Notes: generated from the letters alone by a model not told the origin. A DNA stretch of 64,000 nucleotides from Pohlia nutans (GCA_022496805.1 CM040103.1:2436001-2500000); one strand, 5' to 3'. Numbered from the stretch's first letter, positions 22,766 through 38,439 are shown. Numbers and translations are program-made.

Positions 22766-22782
22766 TTTAATTTGTTTCATGA
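22766..22782. repeat. LINE target-site duplication, right copy
   Basis: TTTAATTTGTTTCATGA, identical to 13021-13037. It directly follows the CTATCTATC tail. Confidence 0.92.
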
Positions 22783-22817
22783 ATATAATAGCCAAAAATT
22801 AAATTTCTAGTTTGTTT

Positions 22818-23274
22818 TTATCCCTAAACCCTTAAAGGACCAAAGATTCATAGTTCATAACGTTCTTTAAAGGCCCACTATTGCACCTCCAAATCTCAAG
22901 CATCTATCAAGGAATCGGAGGAATTGCAGAAAAAAAATTCTCACTTTAGTTAGGCCAAGCAACAAGGGTTGGAGAGTTGAATTATTTTATTAATACTTTA
23001 CAATGTAGCAGCAATGTAGACAAAGGGTGTGGCCCAAGAAGGGTTGGAGAACGTTATGTTTAAAATGACAAATCCAATTAATCATATTGTGAAAAATAAA
23101 AATTCATATAGGACCAAGGTTTATATCACTAGAACTACGGTAGTGAAGATCACTGCATGTATTGATAAAACAAACAAACAAATTCAAACAAGAGGAAGTC
23201 CAATTAGAACCTACTCAAAACTATTAAAAAATCATCATAACCATTTTGTTCACCGTAAATGCTTTAGGGGTTAA
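22818..23274. mobile_element. TTAA MITE, family 1, interrupted by a ~185-bp insert
   Basis: The left piece (CTTAAAGGACCAAAGATTC) and right piece (23056-23274, ending GCTTTAGGGG and TTAA) together make a family-1 element. Between them, 22865-23049 is an unidentified insert bordered by AACGTT at 22859-22864 and 23050-23055, presumably its target duplication. Confidence 0.65.
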
Positions 23275-23614
23275 AAGACCAATCAATCCTGTGGAGCTTA
23301 GTTTCTCAGTTTTCAAACTACTTTGACCATGAATTGCTAATAATAAAGAATTTTTATGAATTTTTTTGTTAGGTATCATTTATGACAAAAATAGTATATA
23401 CCTACATTTACTTCTATATTTAAATATTAAAACTAAAAAGTACTCCTTTCTTCTAAATTATAAAATGTACTTTGATGGTTAATACTTGAAGAAAAACTTG
23501 GTTCAACATGGTAGTAGAATAGATACAAGAATATAGTATTTTCTATTATTTTATCATACTAAAAAATATGAATAAATAGTTGATACATGACAAATACGGA
23601 GTTGAAGTATGAAA
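23275..23614. other. AT-rich stretch, nothing recognised
   Basis: No reading frame or repeat end is seen before the foldback begins at about 23615. Confidence 0.45.
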
Positions 23615-24400
23615 CAATGGAGTTATCCTTAAAGTCCATTAAATTTTGAAGAAGATACTATGAATTTTTCTTTGTTATACTTTTATTTCTTCACTTCAAA
23701 TAATTAGAAGGCATTAGGAGAAAAATGGGGTCCCAAAGGGCCCGTGTTAGGTGAACCGGCTGCCCATACACCCCTCTCCTTGTAAACCCATTGGTGAAGG
23801 TCGCTGCCCGCTGACAGCGTCAGAAGCCGCAGTGTTGGCAGTGTTGGTAGTGTCGATTGGTGCAACCCACGGAACTGCACTGTTGGCAACCACGGTCAAA
23901 TCATTGGTGCCATTGTCAGAAGTGCACGGTTTTGCCTAAATTTTTCAGCACGTGGCAAAGGCAAAGGCCCCTTTGTGACTACAAATTTTTCCTAATGTGT
24001 GAAAGATCTTGGTGGCTTAACATTATTAGGTGTGTAAGAGGTGTTTGTTCCGATGGCCCTTTGTCTCATTGACATTACGAACGGACACTTTATTCACGCC
24101 GGCCTTCGAAAGAGGACCAGAGTTTCTATCTATCTGTAAAAGGTGTGTAAGAGCTTGGTGGTCTTCAAAAAATTTCAAAAGTTTTTTTAGCTCCTTTCCT
24201 TGTGCTAAAAAACTTTTGAAAACTTTTGAAAACCACCAAGTTTTTACACACCTCTTGCACACCTAATAATGATAAACCACCAAGATCTTTCACACCTTTT
24301 AACTATTTGAAGTGAAGAAATAAGAGTATAGTAAAGAAAAATTCATGGTATCTTCTTCAAAATTTGATGGACATTAAGGATAACTCTAATGTTGTAGATG
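23615..24400. repeat. Nested foldback (inverted repeats within inverted repeats)
   Basis: Outer arms pair about 23620-23705 with 24296-24390 (GAAGAAGATACTATGAATTT against its complement). Middle arms pair about 23995-24025 (GAAAGATCTTGGTGG) with 24250-24298. An inner hairpin pairs about 24140-24190 with 24215-24258 (AGCTTGGTGG / CCACCAAG, with A/T-rich stems). A LINE tail is inserted at 24041-24137. Confidence 0.65.
24041..24137 (+). mobile_element. 5'-truncated LINE tail
   Basis: It matches the final ~100 bases of the LINE (GGCCCTTTGTCTC, ACGAACGGACACTTTATTCA, CGCCGGCC, TTTCTATCTATC). AGGTGTGTAAGAG occurs just before it (about 24028) and just after it (about 24140), a plausible target duplication. 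Confidence 0.7.
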
Positions 24401-24458
24401 TTAGAATGTACTATAACATTATAAAGTTCAGATTTATATATCTCACTCCCATATAAAT

Positions 24459-25210
24459 CTATAACACTTCAAAAGCAATGAATAAATATATATGCGAGCA
24501 ATCAAGAGCACCACAACATTGTGGTATACCATGGAGCTTTTCAAAACCAAGTTTCACATGAGATAGAGCCTCTCCTTAGGCCACTTCAAATGCAACGGCA
24601 TGGCAGCATTCAACAAGGCTTTGATAAAACGCTTGCGTATTTTGACAGATGTAGAATCGACCACTCCAAATAATTCACCAACTAAGAGATGACTGTCACC
24701 GGTTGCAAGCCTTCTCAAAGCAATTGCCACTTGCTTAGGAACATCCATTAACCGACCAGTAATTTGAATCAATCCAAAAGGGGGATTTTGTTGCATTTCT
24801 TCATAAACCAAACAACATATATATTGGAATGTTGGAATAGAGAGTCAAAAGAATTGACGAAAGCGGTCAGGATCTTCACGCATTACCACACTTGAATATT
24901 GTTCCCACCAATGTAGAGATCGTGGCTTAATATAATAAAGGCCATAATCTGAACCAAATTTTTTCTTCTTCATAGCTTTTTCAGCATGAACTTGATAGAA
25001 CAATAATTCATATTCCAAAATAGAGTAAAAGAATGGTAGGATTTCATCTGACATCCTCTTTATTTTTAAATACCTCAAGGATGATATCGATTGCGTCATT
25101 CTTTTTGAATTTCCATCAAACAAATCCTTTGTTGCCAATTGCACCATAGTGCCAAGAGCTATGTTTGCTCCTCCCATCGCTGTAGCTGCAGCTGAAAGTG
25201 TTGGTTCCAC
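24459..25210 (-). pseudogene. PIF/Harbinger transposase remnant (ALP1-like), truncated
   Basis: The N-terminal part of a Harbinger-type transposase is readable: DPDRFRQFF, PTFQYICCLVYEEM, VPKQVAIALRRLATGDSHLL, GELFGVVDSTSVKIRKRF, then GIPQCCGALDCSHIYL with the first catalytic Asp of the DDE triad. It is dead. A TGA follows RQFF, a frameshift lies in the WPKE region near 24560, and the protein ends before the second and third catalytic acids. Its partner gene (25624-26701) lies upstream on the same strand, the usual two-gene layout of this superfamily. Confidence 0.75.
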
Positions 25211-25623
25211 TATATTGCATGCCCTTCATATAGTAAGAAAAACAATTGTTAAGATGAATAAAAACTACATAGTGAAACTGCTGAATAGATGAACACAAAA
25301 TACATGGTACATTTGAGAATCACTTACTAATGAAAAAACCAACTGATGGCCAAAAAAAGCACTACAAATTAATTTTGAGAACAAATCGATCCATCTATTA
25401 TTGACGATTAGTGATTAAAGTCATTGGTGAATCAATGTTTAACAAAAAGGAAATCAAACATTGAAATATTTAAAATTCAAAAAAATAATATCATAAGACT
25501 TGACTCAAAAGAATAAGAATGAAAATGGTAATTTTTTTATCAATATTAAAATCCAACCATTTCCATTAATTATTTAAAAATCAACTAGTGATACATGTAA
25601 CATAGTTCATAACTTTATAATAT

Positions 25624-26701
25624 TCATGCAGAACTATGTCTATTCGCCATAGCACTTCCAATTGCTTTCATAGCATCCCCCAAGTTCAAAAGAGCATCCA
25701 CGTATCCTTTTCCAGTCTCTGCAGCACTAGCAATTCTTGATTGCTTAAGTTGCACCATATCACGATGACGAAGTTCTTCTGATTGTAGTCTTTATTTTTC
25801 CATTTCCAAAATTTCTTTGTGCCGAAGATCCTCACGATTGTGTCCTCCAGTTATAGTCTGTGTGAGTTCAGTTATTGTCTTGTCTTTTGAGGCTAATGCA
25901 CCATCTACTGCTTTGAATGATAAACGCCTCTTTTTGGTGGAATAATGGATTGACGACTCGCTGACATCTATGAAAAATATGAATACATTTATTACACTTT
26001 ATATTAACACAAGAAACAATATACACGATATACACGATGAGTGTTGCAAGAAACTCTATATATGTTGTAAAAAAATCTCATTCATGATATGTAGGTATTT
26101 ATGACTAGCAAATATTTATAATATTCAAAAAAGTAAACATAAAGTATAGGAATCATGGTAAATACCTTTTGAAATGGTTCCACTGTCTACTGGTAAATCT
26201 CCAACATCCACTGACTGTGAAGATCTTGGATACCACTCCAACATGGCGATATAAAGAACTTGGTCCAATGATGATCTAGGAAATCTATTGTGTGGCTAGT
26301 TTTTTTTCTCCTGAGGACTCAAGGCAAAGTAACTTGGCATACAAGATGGTATTTTCTTCTCATAATCATGAACCTTCTTGAAATCTGGAGCTAATTGCTC
26401 CCATTTTGTCTTGAATTTGCTGCGGGTTACGATGCATACCTATACTCCACAAATCAGTGGCCATTGCTTTCCAGCGAACTAATGCAATACTCATTTGCAC
26501 ACGTTGCGTTTTTGTAGGCCCGTATATATCAAAATCTACCCTCTTTGCTTGAATCAAAGTTAATGTATCTGGTATGCTCCATCTTCCTTGCTCGTAAACC
26601 TTTACATCTTCTTCTTTTTGGATGTCTCCAAATTCTACATTTTTAAGGTTGATTGCCTTTGGGTTCCAATTCACATCAATGGGCGTCCTTTGGGAGGCCA
26701 T
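25624..26701 (-). pseudogene. Myb/trihelix-like protein of a PIF/Harbinger element, broken
   Basis: Two exons on the minus strand: 26701-26166 (start MASQRTPIDV) and 25967-25624 (TGA stop). Exon 1 has a Myb/SANT-like domain (GRWSIPDTLTLIQAK, LVRWKAMATDLWS, NPQQIQDK) and the family's WEQLAPDFKKVHDYEK segment. The latter is reached only through a one-base frameshift in an AAAA run near 26405. A TAG follows QEKKN, and a TAA interrupts the second exon after LEMEK. Exon 2 looks like a C-terminal coiled coil (KEILEMEK, LQSEELRHRDM). In active elements this protein binds the transposon ends and helps import transposase. Here it is a relic. Confidence 0.65.
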
Positions 26702-26761
26702 TGAAAATAGACATATTATTATATTAGTTAGTACTAGATTAGCATACTTAATTAAATCCAA

Positions 26762-28518
26762 GAAATATAAACACCATCACCAATAGTGAATTAATAGTAA
26801 TTAAAATTGCAGAGTCATTTTGTTAAGAATCAACATAAAAAGGATCCAAAGAGCCATTTCAAATAATGAAATCAAATAAGCAATTCAAAAACCATTTATG
26901 AATTAAAAACAAATTAAAAAAAATACAAGCAATTAATTATTTTGAATCCAATTTTCAAAAATAAAAAATAAAATCTCAAAGCTAGACTTGATTACAAAGT
27001 CTACATTAATGAAAATGAACTATTACAACATGTGATGCATCTAGTTACACAGAGAGATTGGTTACAAAATTGCTTGCAAATCCTAAAGCCAAGCAATTAC
27101 ATGATTGTTGCAAACTATTTAGGTTATGGAATTAACTGACTTGAAAAAAATAACACTCTCCATTTCCAATATTTTACACAAACATAGTTACTCATAATGT
27201 AAAACAACTAATTATATGCATAAACTTACAAGTTTTGTTGTGATACTAATTGAACAACATAGTTCTAATTTCCCGGTTTTTTTCAAACAAGATTATATTT
27301 TGAACTTTTGATATAACAATGGAAACACTTGTGACAATGAAACAAATCTAAGTAATTTACAATCATAGAATTGTGATGATACAACATAGCCAACCAATCT
27401 ACTATAATCTAAAACTTGTTCTACAATTTTGTTGATTCAAATTTCCAACTAACCCACAAACATTTGAGTCAACAAAGATTGCTATTATGATTTATTTGTA
27501 TTAATAAAAGCCAAATTTGCACAATTATAACAAGTTCAAGTTTACAAAAAACAAGTGTACATTGTTCTCACCGGTCCTTGCTTGGATCTTAGTTCAATTG
27601 TTGTTTTCTTCCGGTGGAATGTATTGGAATAGAGCTCCTTTTGTCCCAGAAAAAAACAAAAAAACAAGTGTACATTTTACAACAAGTTGTAATATGGGTT
27701 TTGAGACTCACTTTTCAATAAATGTACACCCTTGAAGCTCTCCACAATACCACCCTTCACAATAATTTGACTCCTAGCCACCACCACCAAATTGCCACCT
27801 CCCAGCCGCCAAGAAGAAATTACCCTACTCAACAAGTCATTTGATATGCTTCGTGGAGGTTGAGGGTCAACAACCTCGTGCTGCACAGGTCAAACACTCC
27901 GTAGAGATCACAGGTCACATGCTGCTTAAAGTCAACAGCCTCACCGATGGCAGGCGGAAATGAAAAACCAAGGACAGAGCTTATATGGCCGATGACCGGG
28001 CGGAAGGTTACCGGAGTCGACCTAAACCTAAAGCGGCTTCTATGAACACCAATCAGGGATATTTTTGTCGTGTAGTGCCTCCACTGGTCACCCTTGCAGC
28101 ATGGATGCCTGCTCTAAAGGGTGCATTGAAGTCATTTTGTAGCTTTTGTAATAATAAAATTAGATGTACATTCAAATTATTTAGTGCCTCCTTTCAACAC
28201 TACATATGATTATAAATTTATTTAGATTTTATGTTCTGGAAGACAAACACTCAATTCCTAATTGAACACTCATCTCATATCTGGAACCTACTAATCGCAA
28301 GGACCACTGCCAACGAACTCAAGTCAATACCCGGGAGTTCGGGACAATGCAATCGCCAACATCACGTTACTTCGAACTGCCACATAGATTTAGAACCTAC
28401 AAGTGTTTCCTATGTGCGAATTTGTTATGTCTTTTTTTATTTTTATTTTTATCATATTGGGGAATTCATTTCTCTTTAGTCCAATTCAAAATTGTAAATA
28501 AATTTAGCATTTGTATTC
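26762..28518. other. AT-rich intergenic DNA, no gene recognised
   Basis: The phrase ACAAGTGTACATT occurs at about 27549 and 27663, so a short duplication may exist. 27720-28230 is more GC-rich, with only short frames lacking resemblance to known proteins. No element end for the Harbinger relic could be found. Confidence 0.45.
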
Positions 28519-29067
28519 CTAATCCCTAAGTGACGGATCAACCATTTTATGGTCTCTGCCCTTTTTTTATGGGCTGCCCAAAATAGAAAAAAACATTTTT
28601 ATAGAAAATAAAAAATATTTTAAAATAGGTATCAAGTCTACTTTCCAACCCAATTTGAATCATGTCAATCCGAGTTAAACTCCACCCGGGAGAAATTTTC
28701 AAAGAAAAACACTTCTACATTGTCTAGTGTTAGAAAACTTACTATTTGGGGAAAGTAATGATGTTCTCTCCGTTGAAAAATTTGCAATTTTTGATTTTAG
28801 AATAGAATGTCTAGTTTGAACAAATCATACAAAATTTCAAATTCTAAAAATAAAATTTGTGATTCTTATAAATATTTGAAGTTAAATGCTTCTAAATTCA
28901 TTATAAGATGATAAAAAGCTATTTTTTGATATTTGACCGTATGGAAAATTACTAAACATCAAGCTCCTCATTTTCTCTTTTGGACCAAACTTCATCAAAG
29001 TTGAAGAAGTAATTTTTTATAACACATTTATGTTTTGCCCTTACCCCCTCCGTCATTTAGGGGTTAA
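28519..29067. mobile_element. TTAA MITE, family A, 549 bp
   Basis: Left end TCCCTAAGTGACGG, right end CCGTCATTTAGGGG followed by TTAA 29064-29067. The left flank is CTAA (one base from TTAA). It is very similar over its whole length to 61972-62542, so this family moved recently. ACCATTTTATGGT near 28538 is a subterminal near-palindrome. Confidence 0.82.
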
Positions 29068-29397
29068 GCATAACTTTTTTCTACCTTGAATATAAATTTT
29101 TATATTAATCCCGTCAAACATATATTTATTTTGAATTTTTTGAATTGTTCATAGTATAAGATTTGTAAATATTTTTAATACCTTCCAATTCCATAGAAGG
29201 TGTTGGCTTCATTTTGCCTTTAATTTTAAAATTGCTAGAGAAATGAATAAAACCTATCTTCTTACATTTAATGAATGCAATCAAAATGATTCTCATTTAT
29301 CCCTTCAAGGACTTATCAAACTCCACAAATTTCATAGTCTTTTGGAAAAATCTTGCTCTTAAATTAAACTTATGAGCGTCACATTGAGTAATTCATT

Positions 29398-32382
<2,985 letters not shown>

Positions 32383-33327
32383 TAACCCGTAAAGGCCCTT
32401 AAAAGCCAAAATGGCTTTTTGCTGTTTCGGGCAGCTTAGATGGAAGGACTAAATTAAGAATTTTAGACTATAATTTGGCGTGGGCCTGGTCATACATACA
32501 AGGTGTGTGGGGTAAAAATTACAAAGTCAAATTCGGATTTTATAATTTTTTTATTGAAATTTTTGGTTTCAAGCCCAACTAGGGCAGAAAAAAACTTTTT
32601 ATTATAATCATTTTTTCAATTTTTTTTTGGAGACATGCTCTTCACCACATTTAGGCTCAGAATTTGAAGTGACCCATGTTGATTATATTCTTGGCTTGAC
32701 AAGGGCAGCCTCCAAAATAAAGAACAGCAACCTCCAAGGTTTTTTGTAATTTCACATCCATTTCTTTCGAAATTTGTCAAAATTTGAGATTTTGAAATTT
32801 TTTAAAAATAATTTCGCCTAAAATTTATAAAATCATAGAGGTACCTAATCACCGTTCACTTTTTTCCAAAAATCAAATACAATTAATGTGATGCATGTTT
32901 CACCAAATTGCCATTTTTATACCTACTTCCGGAAATTAATTTGGATGAAGGTTTGAAACGCGTAATGAGTCTCTAAAATTTTGCATGAGCGTACTTAACT
33001 TAGTTATCTACATGGAAACAAATATGAACAAAATGTTTGGAGTAACAATCTTCAAGTCCCCCTTTGCACTATGGAGACAATGCCTCCCAAGCAATGCCCC
33101 GAAAAACTTTTGCACAAACTTTGGATGTTATGATCTTGCAAATGATAAACATCCAACGGTCAATTTTTGAAACAATAGCTATGAATAGGCTTAGGTACAA
33201 GATCTTACGGTTGGAATTCTAAAAGAAGTAAAAAAAATTGATTCACATCCCCGGGAGTACATAGAGGTAGAAAATCGCAGTTTTGAGGTTTCAAGCTCCC
33301 AAAAACATAAGGAAATTTAGGGGTTAA
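32383..33327. mobile_element. TTAA MITE, 945 bp
   Basis: Lies between TTAA 32383-32386 (then CCCGTAAAGGCCC) and TTAA 33324-33327 (preceded by GGAAATTTAGGGG). No coding capacity. Its interior is not shared with the other families seen here. Confidence 0.6.
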
Positions 33328-33437
33328 TTTGAAATGATTGAAAATACCAAACAAATATCATACATAACTAATAATTTTACATTACACAAGACTCCATTTT
33401 CAATAACAATCATACCTTGATGCGACAAAGTGCGGGC

Positions 33438-33695
33438 CTAAATCGGTGTTCGATACGGATGCGTGCGGTATTCTCTAACGGGAGCACGCGCTCCATGCAA
33501 AGACTCCTCTTGATTCTCCGTCGTCATTCCTCCGCTATATTGTCTATCTGTTAACACCAGCCGATATCTTCTCATAAAAAAGCCTGGCTCTCCATTAATT
33601 TTCACTCGGAATGAAGTCCATTTAGACTGTACAATCAAATGTGAATTATCCCATTCTTCACTACTAAACTTCAGCAAAGATGAAACTTGTTCCAT
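33438..33695 (-). CDS. Possible small hypothetical protein or captured exon
   Basis: An 85-residue minus-strand frame starting MEQVSSLLKFSSEEWD and continuing with a strand-rich segment (SKWTSFRVKINGEPGFF, RRYRLVLTD). Composition is protein-like and better than neighbouring frames, but I recognise no family. A splice-donor-like AG|GTATGA follows the stop at about 33415. It may be an exon of a gene fragment carried by a transposon. No promoter or partner exon is evident. Confidence 0.25.
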   Translation of the reverse strand: MEQVSSLLKFSSEEWDNSHLIVQSKWTSFRVKINGEPGFFMRRYRLVLTDRQYSGGMTTENQEESLHGARAPVREYRTHPYRTPI

Positions 33696-33699
33696 CTCT

Positions 33700-35350
33700 G
33701 CTTTGCAACATCAATGCCATTTTGTCGTTACTTAACAAATGGATATGCTAGAGTGAGCCTAATCGAGGAACTTGTAGCTGTTAGACTTGAGCCTATCCAA
33801 GGTACAACATAAATGGCAAGTCGCAATAACCGATCCACTGGTTTTCCACAGTGGGATCTTTTAATTTTTTTAATATTTTAACCTATCTCTAGAGTGTTGA
33901 ACAAGTTGGATTCTTTTTCCACATTCGGAGTGACTCTATAGCTATAGCGCTCTTTTGCTACTTAGTTGCACCAGAGATTCCAGCTTAAATTCAAATTTTC
34001 AGCCACTTTGCATTTTTTGCTTCTACGTTATGTTTCCTTGTCTCTATGGATGTGTTTATTCTTTGATGAAACATCCTAGACGATCTACTATTACGATCAT
34101 ACAACTTATACCCTAATTTTGAGCCACTTTGTTGATTTTTCGGTTTTTATAATTTGTATTCCTTTTTGTTTGATTGAAAATCCATTATGTTTTAAGTCAA
34201 ATAAACACTTCTGCAATGAATTTCACTGATTAGGATGAAAAAAATGAGAGGAGGGATAGGTTTGCGAAGCCTCGTTGTTCGATTGTTGCAATCGAGAAGA
34301 TTACACAAGCACTAGAAAAATCCTCGCAACAGGGTGCAATACAAATGTAAGCTTGTGTACAAGAAACACTGACAACACAAACCTCACAAAGCTCAATGCC
34401 ACTTTGCCCTCCATTACGTGGAACTTGTGTCCCCAAATCCTTTGAGGTCTAAAAACTTCACAAAAAACATTGTCAAGTCCGAGCACCCCAAGGGCCACCT
34501 TTAAACCTCCTCTGCCACAAAACTTGAGCTCTTGAGCAACTAAATGTTGCGCGAGGTCTCTTTAGGCTTCTAGAAACAAGAAACTCTAGCAAAGCCCAAG
34601 CATGGGCACTGTGGGTTGGGCCATCTCGGGCTGGCTTCCTGGACGCCTCCAAGTGGTCACAAATTTTAATATTTTCAATTAAAAAAATTTGAATCACTAA
34701 TTGCATTTTTACGAATTTTGAATAATAAAATAAACCATTTCAAAAAATAACAATAAAATATGGATGAAAAAATGATTTCTATCCAAATTCATAAATCTAT
34801 TGGATTCTACCATATTATTTTGTGTCGTTAGTTTAACACTAATCGAAAAAAGAAACTAAATAGAAAAATGACAAGAGAAGGTAGTATTTGAGAGGTGAAT
34901 CCAATGCATATGTAAATTACCGTACTCGGCCGTCAATTGAGTAATCTGTAAAGTCTTGTGAAGAGAGGGTTTAGGGCCTGGATTTGATTAATGAGAGGAT
35001 CAGCCCCTAAAAGTGGGAGAGGTTATGAGCACTTCGACCGTACGGGTAGTCAAAGCATCATACGAAATGGACCGAGGGGGGGTTTGTGAACCCTAAGTGC
35101 CTCCAAGCAATGGACTCTCTAAGCTACACCGCATATTACTATATTTGGACGCTGTCCATAATGCATCACAATTGAAATCAAACATTAACTAAAATCACAA
35201 GCAATATAAAAAACCCCCTTGAAATTACAAGTCAAATCACATATCACAATAATTCAATTCAATCTAATGTCCATGGACACTTGAGACCTCCATTACATCA
35301 TCTAAACTTCCCCAAATTGATGCAATGCATTCCCTATTGCAACAACTAAT
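33700..35350. other. Intergenic DNA, no gene recognised
   Basis: Minus-strand frames between 34230 and 34706 are short and overlapping without family resemblance. No element ends were identified. Confidence 0.4.
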
Positions 35351-35352
35351 GG

Positions 35353-36010
35353 CAGCTGCCCACCTTACACTAAAATGGGCACTCCTCATTCGTCCGTGCT
35401 TCAAATTGACCGAGACATAGGTTTTCGGAAAGCCAACCTTCAGATGTATGTACTCCCAAAAATTCAGTCTCATTTGCCTTGCCAATCTCAAAACATCGGG
35501 TGTTGAAGTTGATTGTCTTGATCGACGTTGGTAGCTGACCTCCTCACACTAAAACGACCGCCTCTCCTTTGTCCTTGCTCCTAAATCAACCGAGACAATG
35601 GTTTTCGGAAAACCAACTTATAGATGTGTGTGCTCCCAAAAACTTAGTCTCGTTCGCCTCACCAATCGCTTGATATCGTCTGTTGAAGTTGGCTGTCTCG
35701 TTCGTAACCGGCAGCTGACCTCCTCGCACTAAAACGACCGCCTCTCCTTCGTCCTTGCTCCAAATCAAACGTGCCTTAGTTTTTTGAAAAGCTCACTCTC
35801 AGACGCATCCGCCCACCGGATTTGAACTTCAACCTCTGCGTGACGCTCTCGATCTCGGCTTCCAAAGTCGTTGCTCTAAATCTTGCGCGGCAGTGGACCT
35901 TCCGCCACTAACTCGACCGCCGTCGCCTCGTCCCTGCTCCAAATGTGATGAGTCTAGGGTTTTTGGAAAGCCAACTACACGATCTACAACTCCTCCAATT
36001 TTCAAGACCT
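35353..36010. repeat. Degenerate tandem repeat, ~179-bp period, about 3.7 units
   Basis: The landmark GCAGCTG/GTAGCTGACC occurs at 35353, 35531, 35711 and (as GCAGTGGACC) at 35890, giving steps of 178, 180 and 179. Each unit contains CGACCGCC-like, GTCCTTGCTCC-like and GGTTTTCGGAAAGCCAAC-like phrases. Units have diverged, especially the last. Period is close to that of many plant satellites, but the array is short and more GC-rich than usual. Confidence 0.75.
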
Positions 36011-38439
36011 AACTATCTTCGTACTCGAATCTATGTTGAAAAGAAAACAGCCTATGACTGTGGTTCGGGGGAAGAGAGAGGAAGAGAGACACACTCTACT
36101 AATTAACTAACATATAAAAAACCCCATCTAATAGACTAAAGAATAAACTCAACATTAAGTTAATAAAATAAGACTAAAACAATAGGAAATTAAAAGGCTA
36201 AAATAACAAACCACGAAGAATAACTCAAGCAACTAATAAAATAAACTAATCAATTAGACTAAATTAATGAACTAAAATGACAAGCAATAAAAATAGACTA
36301 GAATCATCGAGTAAAATAAAAGGGCAAACGGCCCAATTGCACATAATCAAACAATCACATCGTTAGAAGTAAATAAACACACAAAATTATCTAGATAAAA
36401 AGGAATCTACAATTGACGATAAAAACCGAACATTAATGCATCCAAATCTGGGAATTTGTCTAACCAGCTAAAATGTCCCGGTTAGACAAATATAAATCAC
36501 TAAACACATCAAAATTATAGAACTAAGAGTATAATACTAAAGTGAACCGTTTCAATGGTTCTCAGAGGTGTCAGAATCTAAAAAAAAACACAGACATAAA
36601 AGATTTGAACCATCAAGAATGGTCATAAATTTTTTTTGGGTCGGTGTTCAAAACGTGGCGCTGATGTGGCCGACGCGAAATAGGCTCTAATGCAATTCTG
36701 CTTAAATTCATCCTCCTTAAATTTTGTTCCTTCTTAAATTAACCACTAGCAGCGAAGGAGTGTGGAAGGAGTGTAGTGAGCGACATGTAGTCAGTTATTT
36801 AGATCCTCCTTAAATTAAACGGCGACGACTTCGAATCAACCACTAGCAGCGAAGGAGTGTGGTCTCTGACAGTCAGTCAGTTGAGTTATCCCAAAATACA
36901 AAAACCAAATTTAATCAGACCAGTAGGTCAGCATAGACTTGGCCTTCTGTATTTTTCCCCGGAATCAAAGCGCTGGACTTTGCGTTTCTATGGATTTTTG
37001 TGATCAATGCACCCATTATTCTCCAAAACACAAGCTTACTTTACAGATAACTCCAATGTTAACAATTTTTTCTTAAAAAGAATCCAAGTTTTTAGGAAAT
37101 TGTTTTTTCAAAAAAAAAAAAATTCTTTGGTGAAAAAAAGAGACTTAGAAAATATTCACATAATCTTAAAGAATATTTGCATCATTTTGGCAACAAAATA
37201 AATATTTGGCAGGAATTGTTGATCTAAAGTGGTATTGTATTTGAATGTTGTATGCAAAAGTTACAAATGTTCAATACATGTAGAAGATCTAAAATTAATC
37301 CGTAAATCTCAAATTGACCCTTTTGGAATAGTAACATTTTTTGTTTTTCCAAATCTACCTCCTCATGAACCTTTTTACTACGAAACATTTTCTGAAGATA
37401 TTTCATAAGTTGTTATCCTATCCAACGGTTGGAATTGGTGTTATTAGAGTAAATATTTATCTAAAACTACAAATATAGAAGTATATGAGAATTTGACCAA
37501 GCCAAAATTGTATTGATTGTAGTTCAAAAATGTCCTTACAAAAATGAGGTTATGCATTTAAGAGACACAAAACTTTCAAAAAATCACGACAACAAGAGTA
37601 TTTCATATCAAATCCATTCCAACAAAAATTACTTAATAATTTGTTTGTAATCAAATGCAGAAGGAGTTTTAAATTTTATAATATAATATCAGTGATAGCA
37701 TTAGTGAATTTAACTATACAGCTGGAATCTAAAGTTCAACATCTACAACTTTCATTTGTACATCAACTCCAAAATATTCCTTGACATAGTACTTTATAAT
37801 GGTTTTTCTCAAATCGTCAATTCCAAAGATACTTTGTGTTCTTTAGGGATTAATATAAACTCTCATGATTAGGAAATGTACATTCTCATTATCTAATATT
37901 TTTATATAATATAATGAAGATTTTGTTGGAATTGAATTTTGATACTTTATATATTTTTGACGAAGGGATTGGAAGAAATTGTGTATTTAACCTCTAAAGA
38001 ATTGCGGATTAATCCAGTTTTTAAGCATCATTTTTACTTCTTTCGGCTCGTCGTGTAATCTCTAGTCTCTGCCTTAGTATTTACCCTAAATTTACTTTTA
38101 CACCTTGTTTGTATTGTTCAGCCATGTAACTTCTTAAAAACAAAGCGTTTCCATAGTCTCTCCCCTAGTGGAACAAAGACAATAAAGTTTGTAGTTGTGA
38201 GAAGGAAAAGGTTAGGAACCTCCCCGCATTGAAAATTCCACAAGTCAACCGGCTCCAAGTAGAGCCGATCACCGGCAGGTTCAGGTCCCATAGAAAGCCG
38301 CGTTACTGTACTGCCGTGCTTGGGCGCGACTGGCAGCACAGACATTCGGTGTCGTTGGATCTTCTTGGTCGATCGGAGGGTGGACAGTTGACGTGCCGGC
38401 GACTGACGTTCCCTCGCTCACCGCGCCTCTGTAACGCGG
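36011..38439. other. AT-rich intergenic DNA, no gene recognised
   Basis: Two isolated TTAA-element-like termini are visible: TTCTTTAGGGATTAA near 37842 and TTAACCTCTAAAG near 37988. A matching partner was not found for either. A direct repeat containing CCACTAGCAGCGAAGGAGTG occurs at about 36742 and 36840. Confidence 0.4.
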
